A stretch of DNA of 25,691 nt from NCBI GenBank assembly GCA_003162555.1, contig PMNQ01000171.1:45630-71320 (forward strand), read 5' to 3'. A model generated the notes under the pieces. The model was not told the DNA's origin. It saw only the letters and a program-made list of their open reading frames with translations, and did no database searches. This stretch comes from Gammaproteobacteria bacterium (GTDB taxonomy: Bacteria > Pseudomonadota > Gammaproteobacteria > Steroidobacterales > Steroidobacteraceae). Shown in pieces: positions 1-7,795 of the stretch. Within the stretch, counting starts at the first letter, position 1. The number at the start of each line of letters is the position of its first letter. Both the position numbers and the translations under genes were made by a program.

Positions 1-343
1 CCGCCTCGACCGCCTGTTCAACCGCCGGGTCGCTAATGGATTCCAGCTCGCGCCGCCGATCGATCGCCGTGAGACAGCGGTTGCGTGTGATGGTGTAGAT
101 CCAGGTCGACAGGGAGGCCCGCTGATCGTAACCGGGCAGCGCCTTCCAGACCCGCAGCAGGCTCTCTTGCGCAGCGTCCGCAGCCTGGTCGGGATCGCGC
201 ATGATCGAGCAGCACAGACGGTAGACCTTGAGTTCATAGCGCTCCGCCAACCGCTCAAAGGCGGCGTCATGGCTTCCGCCTTGCAGTAGTACGACAATAT
301 CCTGGTCGCGCTGTGCGGCATCCGATAGGGCAGCTTGCTGCAA
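1..343 (-). CDS. ECF-type RNA polymerase sigma factor, 3' end beyond the window
   Basis: This is the N-terminal part of an extracytoplasmic-function sigma-70 factor, which directs RNA polymerase to a specific regulon. Reading the minus strand from a TTG at 341-343 gives an open frame to the left edge. Region 2 is recognisable: a helix with AFERLAERYELKVYRLC, then MRDPDQAADAAQESLLRVWKALPGYD, then STWIYTITRNRCLTAIDRRR, matching the family's DAEDLVQE..W and W.y.IarN...d..R patterns. The TTG start is chosen because a good ribosome-binding site (GGGAGAGG) lies just upstream and no in-frame ATG precedes region 2. Region 4 (-35 recognition) would be outside the window. It is divergent from the DUF6249 gene, and such pairs are common in gammaproteobacteria; co-regulation is an inference. 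Confidence 0.88.
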   Translation of the reverse strand, partial: MQQAALSDAAQRDQDIVVLLQGGSHDAAFERLAERYELKVYRLCCSIMRDPDQAADAAQESLLRVWKALPGYDQRASLSTWIYTITRNRCLTAIDRRRELESISDPAVEQAVEA

Positions 344-487
344 GGACCTCTCCCAACCGCCTTTCTACCCGGTGACCGGGCCGCCGGTTTCACCCGGGAC
401 TATATAAGTGACGATTCCATGAAACCGACCGCCTGGCGGCCGGGTATCAAGGGCGCTGGGACGACACATACACAAGGATTTGACGCC

Positions 488-868
488 ATGAATACCGACA
501 CCATCGCCGTGTTTATACCCATCATCGCCATCGTGATGGGCATAGGGATTGGCATGCTGAGCATTTATTTCGACTATCGCAAGAAGCAGGACATTTTCGC
601 CCTGCACCACAAGGAACGCATGGCCGCCATCGAGAAAGGCATGGAAGTGCCGCCGCTGCCTGCTGAATTCTTCCGGGACACCCGCCCGCGTGTGCACGGC
701 GACTTCTTGCGTCGTGGCCTGGTGCTGCTGTTCCTCGGTGCCGCGATTTGCGTGGCGCTCTACAACACGGCCCGCAACTCCTACCTGTGGGGCCTGGTGC
801 CCGCCTCCGTCGGCGTTGCCCAGCTGCTCTACTACTATATGGCGCGCCCCAAAACCCCCGAGGGCTGA
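488..868 (+). CDS. DUF6249-like small inner-membrane protein
   Basis: A 126-residue protein with an N-terminal membrane segment (about residues 5-27), a basic cytoplasmic linker containing YRKKQDIFALHHKERMAAIEKGMEVPPLP, and two further hydrophobic segments (about 75-93 and 97-115). The linker motif is typical of the DUF6249 family found beside ECF sigma factors. The ATG at 488 is preferred to the far-upstream start at 335, because the extra residues are not hydrophobic and the family starts right at the first membrane helix. The 144 bp between it and the divergent sigma gene should hold both promoters; an AT-rich TATATAA near 402-408 is the only obvious candidate. Biochemical function is unknown. 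Confidence 0.8.
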   Translation: MNTDTIAVFIPIIAIVMGIGIGMLSIYFDYRKKQDIFALHHKERMAAIEKGMEVPPLPAEFFRDTRPRVHGDFLRRGLVLLFLGAAICVALYNTARNSYLWGLVPASVGVAQLLYYYMARPKTPEG

Positions 869-877
869 GGGTTCGAC

Positions 878-1747
878 TCAGACCGTGCCCGGCAAGACGG
901 CATCCGCAGGTCGCGCTTCGAGCCACCTGCGGATGCGCTGCGCATCGGCGACACGGGTGTACTTGCCGAAGGAATCGAGCAGCACGATGACGATGGCGCG
1001 GCCGCGAATCAGCGTCTTCATGACCAGGCACTTGCCGGCCTCGGTGATATAACCGGTCTTCTGCACGATGATGTTCCAGGCCGGGTTGCGCACCAGCAGA
1101 TCCGTGTTGCGGAACTCGAGCATCCGCCGGCCCACGCGCACCGCGTGCAGTTCGTCGGTGGAATACTGCTGGATGGTCGGCTCGCGCGAGGCCGCGATGA
1201 CCAGCTTCGACAGGTCGGCGGGACTCGCGACATTCCCGTCCGACAGTCCGGTGGGATCGACGAAACGCGAGTTGCGCATGCCGAGTGTGCGCGCCCTGGC
1301 ATTCATCGCCGTTACGAAGGCCGGCAGCCCACCTGGATAGTTCCTGCCCAGTGCGTGCGCCGCGCGGTTCTCGGATGACATCAGCGCGATGTGCAGCAAA
1401 TCGCCGCGGCTCAGGCGTGTGCCGATCGCCAGCCGCGAGAATGCGCCGCGGCCATGTTCGCGATCCTCGTCGGTGACCTGCAGCATTTCATCGAGCGGCT
1501 GGTGCGCATCCAGCACCACCAGCGCGGTCATCAGTTTCGTGATCGACGCGATCGGCGTGGCCACATCCGCCTGACGCGCGAGCAGCACCGTCGAGCTGGC
1601 TTCATCCAGCACCAGCACCGCGCTCGAGCGGATCTGCGGATCCACGCCCTTGGGCGGCGCGTGCCGCGCCTCGGTGCTCGCGCTGTTGAACATCAGCGCG
1701 ATGAACAGGAACATACTCAGACCGTGACCGTCGACGCTTCGATGCAT
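878..1747 (-). CDS. pbpG: D-alanyl-D-alanine endopeptidase (penicillin-binding protein 7 family)
   Basis: A periplasmic serine endopeptidase of the S11 family that cleaves peptidoglycan cross-links. The three catalytic motifs are present in order: S68-I-T-K71, S125-E-N127 and K230-T-G232. The N-terminus is hydrophobic (MFLFIALMFNSASTEA, residues 12-27) and fits a signal peptide, so the real start may be the second ATG, 33 bp inside. At about 289 residues, without a C-terminal amphipathic anchor, it is closer to PBP7/PbpG than to DacA/DacC. It is convergent with the DUF6249 gene, with a 9-bp gap. The gene symbol is by family resemblance. Confidence 0.9.
   Translation of the reverse strand: MHRSVDGHGLSMFLFIALMFNSASTEARHAPPKGVDPQIRSSAVLVLDEASSTVLLARQADVATPIASITKLMTALVVLDAHQPLDEMLQVTDEDREHGRGAFSRLAIGTRLSRGDLLHIALMSSENRAAHALGRNYPGGLPAFVTAMNARARTLGMRNSRFVDPTGLSDGNVASPADLSKLVIAASREPTIQQYSTDELHAVRVGRRMLEFRNTDLLVRNPAWNIIVQKTGYITEAGKCLVMKTLIRGRAIVIVLLDSFGKYTRVADAQRIRRWLEARPADAVLPGTV
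900..936. repeat. Perfect 12-bp inverted repeat at the 3' end of the pbpG-like gene
   Basis: GCATCCGCAGGT (900-911) is followed after 13 nt by its exact reverse complement (925-936). The hairpin lies inside the last codons of the pbpG-like gene and about 30 bp after the stop of the convergent DUF6249 gene. It has no T-tract. It could slow or end transcription from the left, or stabilise the pbpG mRNA end; both are inference. Confidence 0.5.
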
Positions 1748-1835
1748 GGGTACCCCGGATTCGCCGCGCGCGCAGTTTAGCAGTTACGGCGCGCCCCGCG
1801 GGCAGGCATACTAGCCGTATGGAAGCCGCAAGCTG

Positions 1836-2387
1836 ATGGAACCCCGCGCGCCAGTCCCGGCCGGCTACACACGCACCGCCGTCGCGCTGCATTGGTCCGT
1901 GGCCGGCCTGGTCATCACCCTGCTGGCCATGGGCTGGATCATGACCGACATGGCCGGGAGCCCCACCAAGCTGCAGGTGGTCACCTGGCATAAATGGGGC
2001 GGCATCACCGTGCTCGCACTGTTTTTCGTGCGCAGCCTGTGGCGACTCACGCATCCGGTGCCGCCACCGTTGCCGATGGCTCCCTGGCAGCAGCGCGCGG
2101 CCGGCACCATGCACGCGCTGCTCTACGCGATGCTGCTGGTGCAACCGCTCAGCGGCTGGCTGTTCAGCAGCGCCGCGGGCCGCCAGGTCGTCTACCTCAA
2201 TCTCATTCCGCTGCCGAACCTCGTGGCCCGCAATCCGGCGCTGGGCGCAGTGTTCAAGGATATTCACGGCACCGGCGGCGCGCTGCTGACCGCAATCGTC
2301 TCATTGCATGCGCTGGCCGCGCTCAAGCATCACTTCATCGACCGGGACGACACGCTGCGCCGCATGCTGCGCTGGCGTCCGGAGTAA
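1836..2387 (+). CDS. cybB: Cytochrome b561 family protein
   Basis: A 183-residue, four-helix membrane cytochrome b of the CybB family, expected to bind two haems b and pass electrons from quinol in the inner membrane. Histidines sit at the expected places: H19 (ALHW, helix 1), H52 (WHKWGG, helix 2), and H144 and H158 (helix 4). Membrane spans are near residues 16-38, 51-70, 92-112 and 145-165. The ATG at 1836 begins just before the typical TRTAVALHW motif. The yceI-like gene starts 5 bp after its stop, so the two are almost certainly one transcript, a pairing well known in proteobacteria. Confidence 0.92.
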   Translation: MEPRAPVPAGYTRTAVALHWSVAGLVITLLAMGWIMTDMAGSPTKLQVVTWHKWGGITVLALFFVRSLWRLTHPVPPPLPMAPWQQRAAGTMHALLYAMLLVQPLSGWLFSSAAGRQVVYLNLIPLPNLVARNPALGAVFKDIHGTGGALLTAIVSLHALAALKHHFIDRDDTLRRMLRWRPE

Positions 2388-2392
2388 GGCGC

Positions 2393-2992
2393 ATGTTCAG
2401 CAACCTGAGTCGGGCCCGCGAGGGTGCGGCCTGGGCGTTGTCGACACTGCCGGTGCTGTGCGGCGCCATTGCCGCGGTTGCGCTCGCCGCCGACAGCTCG
2501 AACAGCTCACAGCAGATCAGTCCGCAACACAGCAGCCTGGTGGCGAGTTTCCGGCAACAGAGCGTCACCGTGGACGCGCCTTTCAAGCGGTTCGACGGCA
2601 GCATCCAGTTTGATCCGGCCCGGCCTGCGGACACGCGCGCGACGCTGCACGTCGACATGAGCAGTCTCGACGTTGGCGACGACGATTCCGATACGGAGGT
2701 GCGCGGCTCCGCCTGGTTCGACAGCGCGCATTTCCCGCAGGCCAGCTTTCACTCCACGCTGATCAAGTCCGTCGATGCGCGCCATTTCAATGCGACCGGC
2801 GACCTTAGCATCAAGGGACGAACGCGGCAGATCACGGTGAACGTGAGCATACTTCCAGCCGACCACGGCTACGCCTACGATGGCAGCTTCGATCTGTCGC
2901 GGCGCGATTTCGGCATCGGCGATCCGACCTGGGATGCCGTACTCGACGACCACGTGCGCGTGCATTTCCATCTGCTGGCCGCCGGCAGTTGA
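2393..2992 (+). CDS. yceI: YceI family periplasmic lipocalin-like protein
   Basis: A 199-residue exported protein with a signal peptide (hydrophobic core near residues 12-32, cleavage probably after AVALA) followed by a YceI domain. Recognisable elements are the FRQQSVTVDAPFKRFDGSI strand pair, the FDSAHFPQASFHST motif, LSIKGRTRQITV and the closing FDLSRRDFGIGDPTWD segment. YceI proteins form a lipocalin-like beta barrel that binds a polyprenyl chain. Translation is probably coupled to the cytochrome b561 gene 5 bp upstream, which may be its redox partner. The helicase gene begins 10 bp downstream. Confidence 0.92.
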   Translation: MFSNLSRAREGAAWALSTLPVLCGAIAAVALAADSSNSSQQISPQHSSLVASFRQQSVTVDAPFKRFDGSIQFDPARPADTRATLHVDMSSLDVGDDDSDTEVRGSAWFDSAHFPQASFHSTLIKSVDARHFNATGDLSIKGRTRQITVNVSILPADHGYAYDGSFDLSRRDFGIGDPTWDAVLDDHVRVHFHLLAAGS

Positions 2993-3002
2993 GGGTGGCT
3001 TC

Positions 3003-4739
3003 ATGAAGCCAACGGAAAACAGCGGCCCGACGAGTTTCGCCGACCTGGGCCTGAGCGCCCCAGTGCTGCAGGCCTTGGCTGCAGTGGGCTATGAATCACC
3101 CTCGCCGATCCAGGCCGCGACCATACCCGCGCTGCTCGCCGGCACCGACGTACTCGGCCAGGCGCAGACCGGCACTGGCAAGACAGCGGCCTTTGCGTTG
3201 CCGATCCTTTCGCGTCTCGACCTGCGCCAGCGCGAACCCCAGGCGCTGGTGCTGGTGCCGACGCGCGAACTCGCCATCCAGGTCGCCGAGGCCTTCAGGA
3301 AATACGCCGCGGAACTCCCAGGCTTCCACGTGCTGCCGATCTACGGTGGCCAGAGCTACACGCCGCAGCTGCAGGCGCTCAAGCGCGGCACGCACGTGAT
3401 CGTCGGCACGCCCGGCCGCGTCATGGATCACCTCGAACGCGGCACGCTTAACTTCGAGGGCGTGCGCTTCGTGGTGCTCGATGAGGCAGACGAGATGCTG
3501 GCGATGGGCTTCGTTGATGCGATGGACGCGATCCTCGCCAAGGTCCCGGCCGAACGCCAGGTCGCGCTGTTCTCGGCCACGATGGCGCCGGCAATCAAAC
3601 GCATCGCGCAAGCGCACCTGCGCACGCCGCGCGAGATCACGATCCGCGGCCGCACCAGCACTGCGGCGAACACCCGCCAGCGCTACTGGCTGGTGAGCGG
3701 CCTGCACAAGCTCGATGCGCTGACGCGCATTCTCGAGGTGCTGACTTTCGATGGCATGTTGGTGTTCGCGCGCACCAAGCTCGCCACCGTCGAGCTGGCC
3801 GAACGGCTCCAGGCACGCGGCTTCGCGGCTGCCGCCCTCAATGGCGACATGCAGCAGGCCGAGCGCGAACGCATGATCGCGCAACTGAAGAACGGCCAGA
3901 TCGACATCCTGGTCGCCACCGATGTCGCGGCGCGCGGACTCGATGTCGAGCGCATCAGTCATGTGGTCAATTTTGACGTGCCCTACGACACCGAGTCCTA
4001 CATCCACCGAATCGGCCGCACCGGACGTGCGGGGCGGAGCGGCGAGGCGATCCTGTTCATCGCGCCGCGCGAGCGCAACATGCTGCAGCTGATCGAACGC
4101 GCGACCCGCCAGCCGATCGAGCAGATGGACCTGCCGACCATCGCGGACGTCAACGCCACGCGGGTCGCGAAGTTCAAGCGCCGCGTCACCGAACTCATGG
4201 AACAGGGTGTCGCGGACGTCTATCGCGCCATCGTCGACGAACTGGTGCGCGACGCCGGTGCGGAGCTGGGCGACGTCGCCGCCGCACTCGCGGCACTCGC
4301 ACAAGGCAAGACACCGCTCCTGTTAGGCGAGCTCGCCAGGCCCGCAGCGCCGCATGAATCTCAGGGTTCGCGCGACTCTCACGGATCACGCGACTCTCAC
4401 GAACCTCACGGGGCGCGCGAATCGCGCCGGCCGCGCTCCGGTCGATTTGCCCCGCAGGACAGCTATCGCCTGGAAGTGGGCAGACTCCACGGCGTGCTGG
4501 CCGGCAACATCGTCGGCGCCATCGCCAACGAGGCTGGTCTCGACGGCTCGGAAATCAACGGCATCAAGGTGCGCGAAGATCATACGCTGGTGCGTCTCCC
4601 GACGGGTATGCCACCCGAGGTGCTGGCGCGGCTTGCACAAGTGAAGGTGCGCGGTCGACCGCTCGCCATCAGCCGGCTGGAGTCGCATCCGGGTCCGCCG
4701 CGGGCGAAATCAAAACCGGGCCACGGGCGGCGCTCATAG
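3003..4739 (+). CDS. deaD: DEAD-box ATP-dependent RNA helicase (DeaD/CsdA type)
   Basis: A 578-residue cytoplasmic RNA helicase likely acting in ribosome assembly and mRNA turnover. Motifs in order: Q motif (F12...PSPIQ), Walker A AQTGTGKT (54-61), PTRELAIQV, TPGRV, DEAD (160-163), SAT, then the second RecA lobe with VFARTK, DVAARGLDVE and HRIGRTGRAGR. A low-complexity linker with SRDSHG repeats separates this core from a C-terminal DbpA-type RNA-binding domain (about residues 486-560, SYRLEVGRLHGVLAGNIVGA). The ATG at 3003 is chosen because it follows the yceI stop by 10 bp and leads straight into the Q motif; a longer frame from 2880 overlaps yceI. Its stop overlaps the end of the convergent GNAT gene. 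Confidence 0.95.
   Translation: MKPTENSGPTSFADLGLSAPVLQALAAVGYESPSPIQAATIPALLAGTDVLGQAQTGTGKTAAFALPILSRLDLRQREPQALVLVPTRELAIQVAEAFRKYAAELPGFHVLPIYGGQSYTPQLQALKRGTHVIVGTPGRVMDHLERGTLNFEGVRFVVLDEADEMLAMGFVDAMDAILAKVPAERQVALFSATMAPAIKRIAQAHLRTPREITIRGRTSTAANTRQRYWLVSGLHKLDALTRILEVLTFDGMLVFARTKLATVELAERLQARGFAAAALNGDMQQAERERMIAQLKNGQIDILVATDVAARGLDVERISHVVNFDVPYDTESYIHRIGRTGRAGRSGEAILFIAPRERNMLQLIERATRQPIEQMDLPTIADVNATRVAKFKRRVTELMEQGVADVYRAIVDELVRDAGAELGDVAAALAALAQGKTPLLLGELARPAAPHESQGSRDSHGSRDSHEPHGARESRRPRSGRFAPQDSYRLEVGRLHGVLAGNIVGAIANEAGLDGSEINGIKVREDHTLVRLPTGMPPEVLARLAQVKVRGRPLAISRLESHPGPPRAKSKPGHGRRS
4371..4401 (+). repeat. Short tandem repeat coding for the SRDSHG linker of the helicase
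   Basis: CGCGACTCTCACG occurs at 4371-4383 and again at 4389-4401, an 18-bp period in frame with the protein repeat SRDSHG. It lies in the flexible linker between the helicase core and the RNA-binding domain, so copy-number change would stay in frame. Confidence 0.6.
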
Positions 4740-5189
4740 CACGCGTGTCATGAATACGCTGTACGGATCCGGCACGTAGGACGCGAACGGCTCGCAGAAG
4801 CTGAACCCCTGGCCCGCATACAGTGCGTGCGCCGGTGCAAAGGCTGCGTGCGAGCCCGTCTCCAGGCTGAGGCGCGTGTAGCGGCGGCGGCGTGCCTCCG
4901 CGATGATGTGTTCCAGCATGGCTTGCGCTACACCCTTGCGCAGATGCGCAGTAGCGGTGCGCATTGATTTGATTTCACCGTGCTGCCGATCGAGTTCCTG
5001 CAGCGCGCCGCAACCGAGCAGCACCTCGTCCTGCCACGCGGACCAGAACGTCACTTCGGGCCGGCGCAGCGCCTCAAGATCGAGCGCATGTATGCTTTCC
5101 GCGGGCGAGTACCGGGTCATGCTCCGCAGGTGTTCCTGCAGGAGATTGTGAATCTGCGCGCCGCGCAGGTCATCGGGCATGATCAGCAT
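4734..5189 (-). CDS. GNAT family N-acetyltransferase
   Basis: A 151-residue single-domain acetyltransferase that would transfer an acetyl group from acetyl-CoA to an unknown amine. The CoA-binding motif A appears as TATAHLRKGVAQAMLEHII, preceded by the strand GEIKSMR and followed by YTRLSLETGSHAAFAPAHALYAGQGF, all typical of a GNAT fold. The start at 5189 overlaps the stop of the ACT-domain gene by 7 bp; an alternative ATG lies at 5180. The 3' end overlaps the convergent helicase gene by 6 bp. It is the last gene of a minus-strand run. Confidence 0.85.
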   Translation of the reverse strand: MLIMPDDLRGAQIHNLLQEHLRSMTRYSPAESIHALDLEALRRPEVTFWSAWQDEVLLGCGALQELDRQHGEIKSMRTATAHLRKGVAQAMLEHIIAEARRRRYTRLSLETGSHAAFAPAHALYAGQGFSFCEPFASYVPDPYSVFMTRVL

Positions 5190-5596
5190 TCGCGCTCGCC
5201 GCTCTGCAGCGCGCGCAGTTCGGACATCGCTGCTTCAGCCTGTCCGGCGGGCACGAAGATATGATCATGCTGTGTCCCAGCCACCACGTTGCAGCCGATG
5301 CCCGCTTTGCACAGCGCGCGTGAAAACTCGGCGGTCAGGCCGACGGATTGCAGCTCGGAATGCACGGACAGCGTGATCCACACAAACGGCGGCGACGGCG
5401 GGAAGCCTGCGGCGGCCGCAGCGCCAGCCGCAACGACCACGGAAGTGCCTTCCGGCTCGCGCACGGTTGCCACGACGCCGGACGCGTCCAGGTGCTGCCC
5501 ATCCGCCAGCGTCACAAACACGTACACACCCGCATTCAGCCGCGGATTGAGTTTGCGCAGCAGTTGCTTGAGATCGGAGGCCGCCGTCGTGGTCAT
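5183..5596 (-). CDS. ACT domain-containing protein (DUF2241-like)
   Basis: A 137-residue protein made of an N-terminal DUF2241-type segment (SDLKQLLRKLNPRLNAGVYVFV) and a C-terminal ACT-like domain (WITLSVHSELQSVGLTAEFSRALCKAGIGCNVVAG..HDHIFVP). ACT domains bind small ligands, usually amino acids. The ATG at 5594-5596 is chosen because it overlaps the stop of the upstream 60-residue membrane gene in an ATGA, and it starts at the family's usual N-terminus. The open frame extends further upstream, but those residues are not conserved-looking. Probably part of one operon with its neighbours. Confidence 0.85.
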   Translation of the reverse strand: MTTTAASDLKQLLRKLNPRLNAGVYVFVTLADGQHLDASGVVATVREPEGTSVVVAAGAAAAAGFPPSPPFVWITLSVHSELQSVGLTAEFSRALCKAGIGCNVVAGTQHDHIFVPAGQAEAAMSELRALQSGEREC

Positions 5597-5775
5597 CCTT
5601 TCGGCAAACGCCGGTACACGCGCCATGCCCACAGCGACATGCCGGCCGCCGCCAGCGTCAGAATAATGAACGCGGGTTCCTTGAAGAGTCCGGACCCCTC
5701 GACAAACGCGCGCCAGATATGCGCTGCGACGATCAACGCGAACACCGTGCCCGTAGTAATGACGTAGCATTTCAT
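5593..5775 (-). CDS. Small two-helix membrane protein
   Basis: A 60-residue protein with two hydrophobic segments (about residues 5-23 and 35-52) and a basic tail (WRVYRRLPKG). It is preceded by a good ribosome-binding site (AGGAGAG) and overlaps the next gene by ATGA, so it is very likely real and translationally coupled to the ACT protein. The pattern (HIWRAFVEG between helices) resembles small hypothetical membrane proteins seen next to metabolic genes. I assign no function. Confidence 0.75.
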   Translation of the reverse strand: MKCYVITTGTVFALIVAAHIWRAFVEGSGLFKEPAFIILTLAAAGMSLWAWRVYRRLPKG

Positions 5776-5866
5776 TGCTGCTCTCCTGTATGCGTAGATG
5801 TCGCCCGCGCACTTGAGAACACGGCGATCGCACTGCGCATGGGTTCAAGCTTGCGTGCAGCCGTCA

Positions 5867-6283
5867 TCAACGCAGGCCCTTGCGCACGACGAGCTTCAAC
5901 CCGGACCACACTTCGCTGACGGCACAAACCTTGACGTCGACGAATCCGAGCGGCAGCGCCGCCGCGCGGATGCTGTCCTCCGAAACGGTCGTGGCAACAC
6001 CCGCGGCTTTCTTCGGCCATGACACCCACAGTGCGGCGTCCGGCCTGAGCTGCCCGCGCAACTCCTGCAGTGAGTCGACGAGTTTTTCCTGGCGCTTGAC
6101 GAAAATGTGGGCGACATCGACTTGTCGGTCCGCGCGTGTCGCAAAGCTCACACCGGCTGGGAGCGGTGCGAGCAATTGTTTGTAACCCGCGGGCGCATCC
6201 TTCACCAGCACTCGGCCCGATTCCTTGATGCCGAGCTTCCTCGCCAGCGGCGTGCCCGAATAGCCAGTGGTCTTAGCCGCCAT
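5867..6283 (-). CDS. DUF3052 family protein
   Basis: A 138-residue cytoplasmic protein. MAAKTTGYSGTPLARKLGIKES at the start, then VDVAHIFVKRQEKLVDSLQELRGQLRPDAALWVSWPKKAAGVATTVSEDSIR, and VCAVSEVWSGLKLVVRK at the end are the conserved blocks of the DUF3052 family. No catalytic residues are known to me. The ATG overlaps the end of the PaiB-like gene by 11 bp, indicating co-transcription. Confidence 0.85.
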   Translation of the reverse strand: MAAKTTGYSGTPLARKLGIKESGRVLVKDAPAGYKQLLAPLPAGVSFATRADRQVDVAHIFVKRQEKLVDSLQELRGQLRPDAALWVSWPKKAAGVATTVSEDSIRAAALPLGFVDVKVCAVSEVWSGLKLVVRKGLR

Positions 6284-6920
6284 TCCTCTTGCCCGCCTGC
6301 TCGACGAGCACGGCCATTTCCTGCGATCCCGCGTCCGGCTGTGTCAACAGCGCCGCGACGACGCCGGCTCGCTCCGCCGGAGCGCGGTTCTGGCTGAGTT
6401 TCCATTTGCCGGTCATGCTGGTGATCGAAATTTCAAAGCCAACGATCGCCGCCAGCATCTGCTGGATGAATTCCTCCGGTGCATCGCTCACATGCCACGG
6501 GGAGGCGTGACCGCGTTCGTGGCGGTCAGTCAGCGATTCAACCAGAGCGCGCAACCAACTCTTGTCATGATTCCATGTGACGGTCCCGCGCGCGTGCACG
6601 ACAGCGTAATTCCAGGTGGGCACGACGCGGCCATGCTCCGGCTTGGATGGATACCAGTTCGGAGAAATGTACTGGCTCGGCCCCTGAAAGATGGCCAGCA
6701 CCTCGGAACCGGATGGCACGTCCTTCCACATCGAGTTGGCCTTGGCCACGTGACCCTTGAGCTTGCCGTGGCCCCCGTCCCCCGGCTCCAGCATCAAGGG
6801 CAGATGATTGGCCTGTATTCCATTGGCCGTGGCTGCAACCAGAACCGCCAGCGGATGTTGCTCGACGAAGTCGCTCAGTACGGCAGTGCGGGACTCGTCG
6901 AAATGCGATGGCGCGTACAT
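6273..6920 (-). CDS. PaiB-like FMN-binding negative regulator
   Basis: A 215-residue protein of the PaiB family (flavin-reductase-like split barrel), related to a Bacillus regulator of sporulation and protease genes; its real role in proteobacteria is not settled. Diagnostic blocks are MYAPSHF at the start, VAATANGIQANHLPL, LKGHVAKAN, VLAIFQGPSQYISPNWYPSK, VPTWNYAVVHARG and the C-terminal KLSQNRAPAERAGV. The start at 6918-6920 is chosen because the family begins exactly with MY.P.HF; the open frame continues upstream without similarity. It overlaps the DUF3052 gene by 11 bp. Confidence 0.9.
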   Translation of the reverse strand: MYAPSHFDESRTAVLSDFVEQHPLAVLVAATANGIQANHLPLMLEPGDGGHGKLKGHVAKANSMWKDVPSGSEVLAIFQGPSQYISPNWYPSKPEHGRVVPTWNYAVVHARGTVTWNHDKSWLRALVESLTDRHERGHASPWHVSDAPEEFIQQMLAAIVGFEISITSMTGKWKLSQNRAPAERAGVVAALLTQPDAGSQEMAVLVEQAGKRNGG

Positions 6921-6939
6921 GGATCTCCGGAAGCGCTGC

Positions 6940-7356
6940 TCACGTCGGGTCCTTATCGAATGCCTGAATGCCTGCAGGCAACTGAACCCAAGGGTGTCTC
7001 CGGCAATCGTACACTGACACTCGCGGCGCAGAGAAGCCTGGATCAGCGAAAGCGCCCACGGCCACGCTGACTCTTCCGCTCTCGCCCTCCTCGGTGTGAA
7101 ACACATTGCTGCCGCACACCGGACAAAACCTGCACCGGAACCGGGAACCCTGCTCGCCTGTGCGCAGGTACTCGGTGGCGTCACCGCTCATCGCATACGG
7201 CGTCCTGAAGCTCGCGAGCGTCGCAAAGACGCTCCCGGTCCGGCGCTGGCAGGCGAAACAATGGCACACGCCTACACCGAGCGGTTCACCCTGAACTTCC
7301 AGCTTGAGCTGGCCACATGCGCAGCTTGCGACGCGCGTGGCTGCGGCCTCGATCAC
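6940..7356 (-). CDS. GFA family zinc protein
   Basis: A 138-residue protein of the glutathione-dependent formaldehyde-activating enzyme (GFA/CENP-V) fold. Zinc-binding cysteines occur in the expected groups: C12-A-C14, C31-H-C33 with C36 (CHCFACQRRTG), and the CRFCPVCG pair. Members bind small thiols or carbonyls, but most, including this one, have no known substrate. The start is a GTG at 7354-7356 with only a weak ribosome-binding site; no in-frame ATG precedes the first cysteine pair. It is one of four GFA genes between here and 17.0 kb. Confidence 0.85.
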   Translation of the reverse strand: MIEAAATRVASCACGQLKLEVQGEPLGVGVCHCFACQRRTGSVFATLASFRTPYAMSGDATEYLRTGEQGSRFRCRFCPVCGSNVFHTEEGESGRVSVAVGAFADPGFSAPRVSVYDCRRHPWVQLPAGIQAFDKDPT

Positions 7357-7377
7357 GAGCTATACGCCCCGTGCACC

Positions 7378-7767
7378 CTACGCAGTTCGAGCGCCCTGGT
7401 ACTTGATCACCATATAGATCATCAGCAGCATGCCAACCAGCACACCGATCGAAGCGACGGCCAGGAAGGGTTCCAGCGTGGGCGCCGGCACCATATTGGC
7501 GAACAGCAGAAACAGACCGCCAGTCATGGTAATGGCCGAGGCCTGGTGCAGCACGAATTGCAGTTTGGCAACGCCCCGGCTGGGCGCGACCAGCCACAAC
7601 TTATGGATTGTTCCGTAAATGAAGGAGACCGCAAAGCCGACCAGCAGGATATGCGCGTGCGTGACGAATTCTGCATGGTTGTGTGACGCGGCCATGTAGA
7701 TGCCCAGCGTCATCCCCAGCACCGCGTAGCACAATGACCACAGGAGGTAAGTTCTATCGAAGTTCAT
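7378..7767 (-). CDS. Four-helix membrane protein with histidine-rich loop
   Basis: A 129-residue integral membrane protein with spans near residues 7-27, 37-55, 69-91 and 98-117. The segment ASHNHAEFVTHAHILLVGFAVSFIYGTIHKLW, with several histidines at helix ends, looks like the haem-ligand helices of haem-copper oxidase subunit I, but the protein is far too short to be an oxidase. A role as a small haem or copper membrane protein is speculative. The start ATG lies 28 bp after the DUF4256 stop. Confidence 0.75.
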   Translation of the reverse strand: MNFDRTYLLWSLCYAVLGMTLGIYMAASHNHAEFVTHAHILLVGFAVSFIYGTIHKLWLVAPSRGVAKLQFVLHQASAITMTGGLFLLFANMVPAPTLEPFLAVASIGVLVGMLLMIYMVIKYQGARTA

Positions 7768-7795
7768 ATGTCGCTCCAGTTCTGATTCGCCAGGT

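Noticed and set aside
33..215. A 60-residue minus-strand frame within the sigma factor.
   Set aside because: It is in the wrong frame; the correct frame gives clear sigma region 2 and runs off the edge.
2880..3002. Upstream extension of the helicase frame.
   Set aside because: It lies in the yceI gene in another frame; the ATG at 3003 leads directly to the Q motif.
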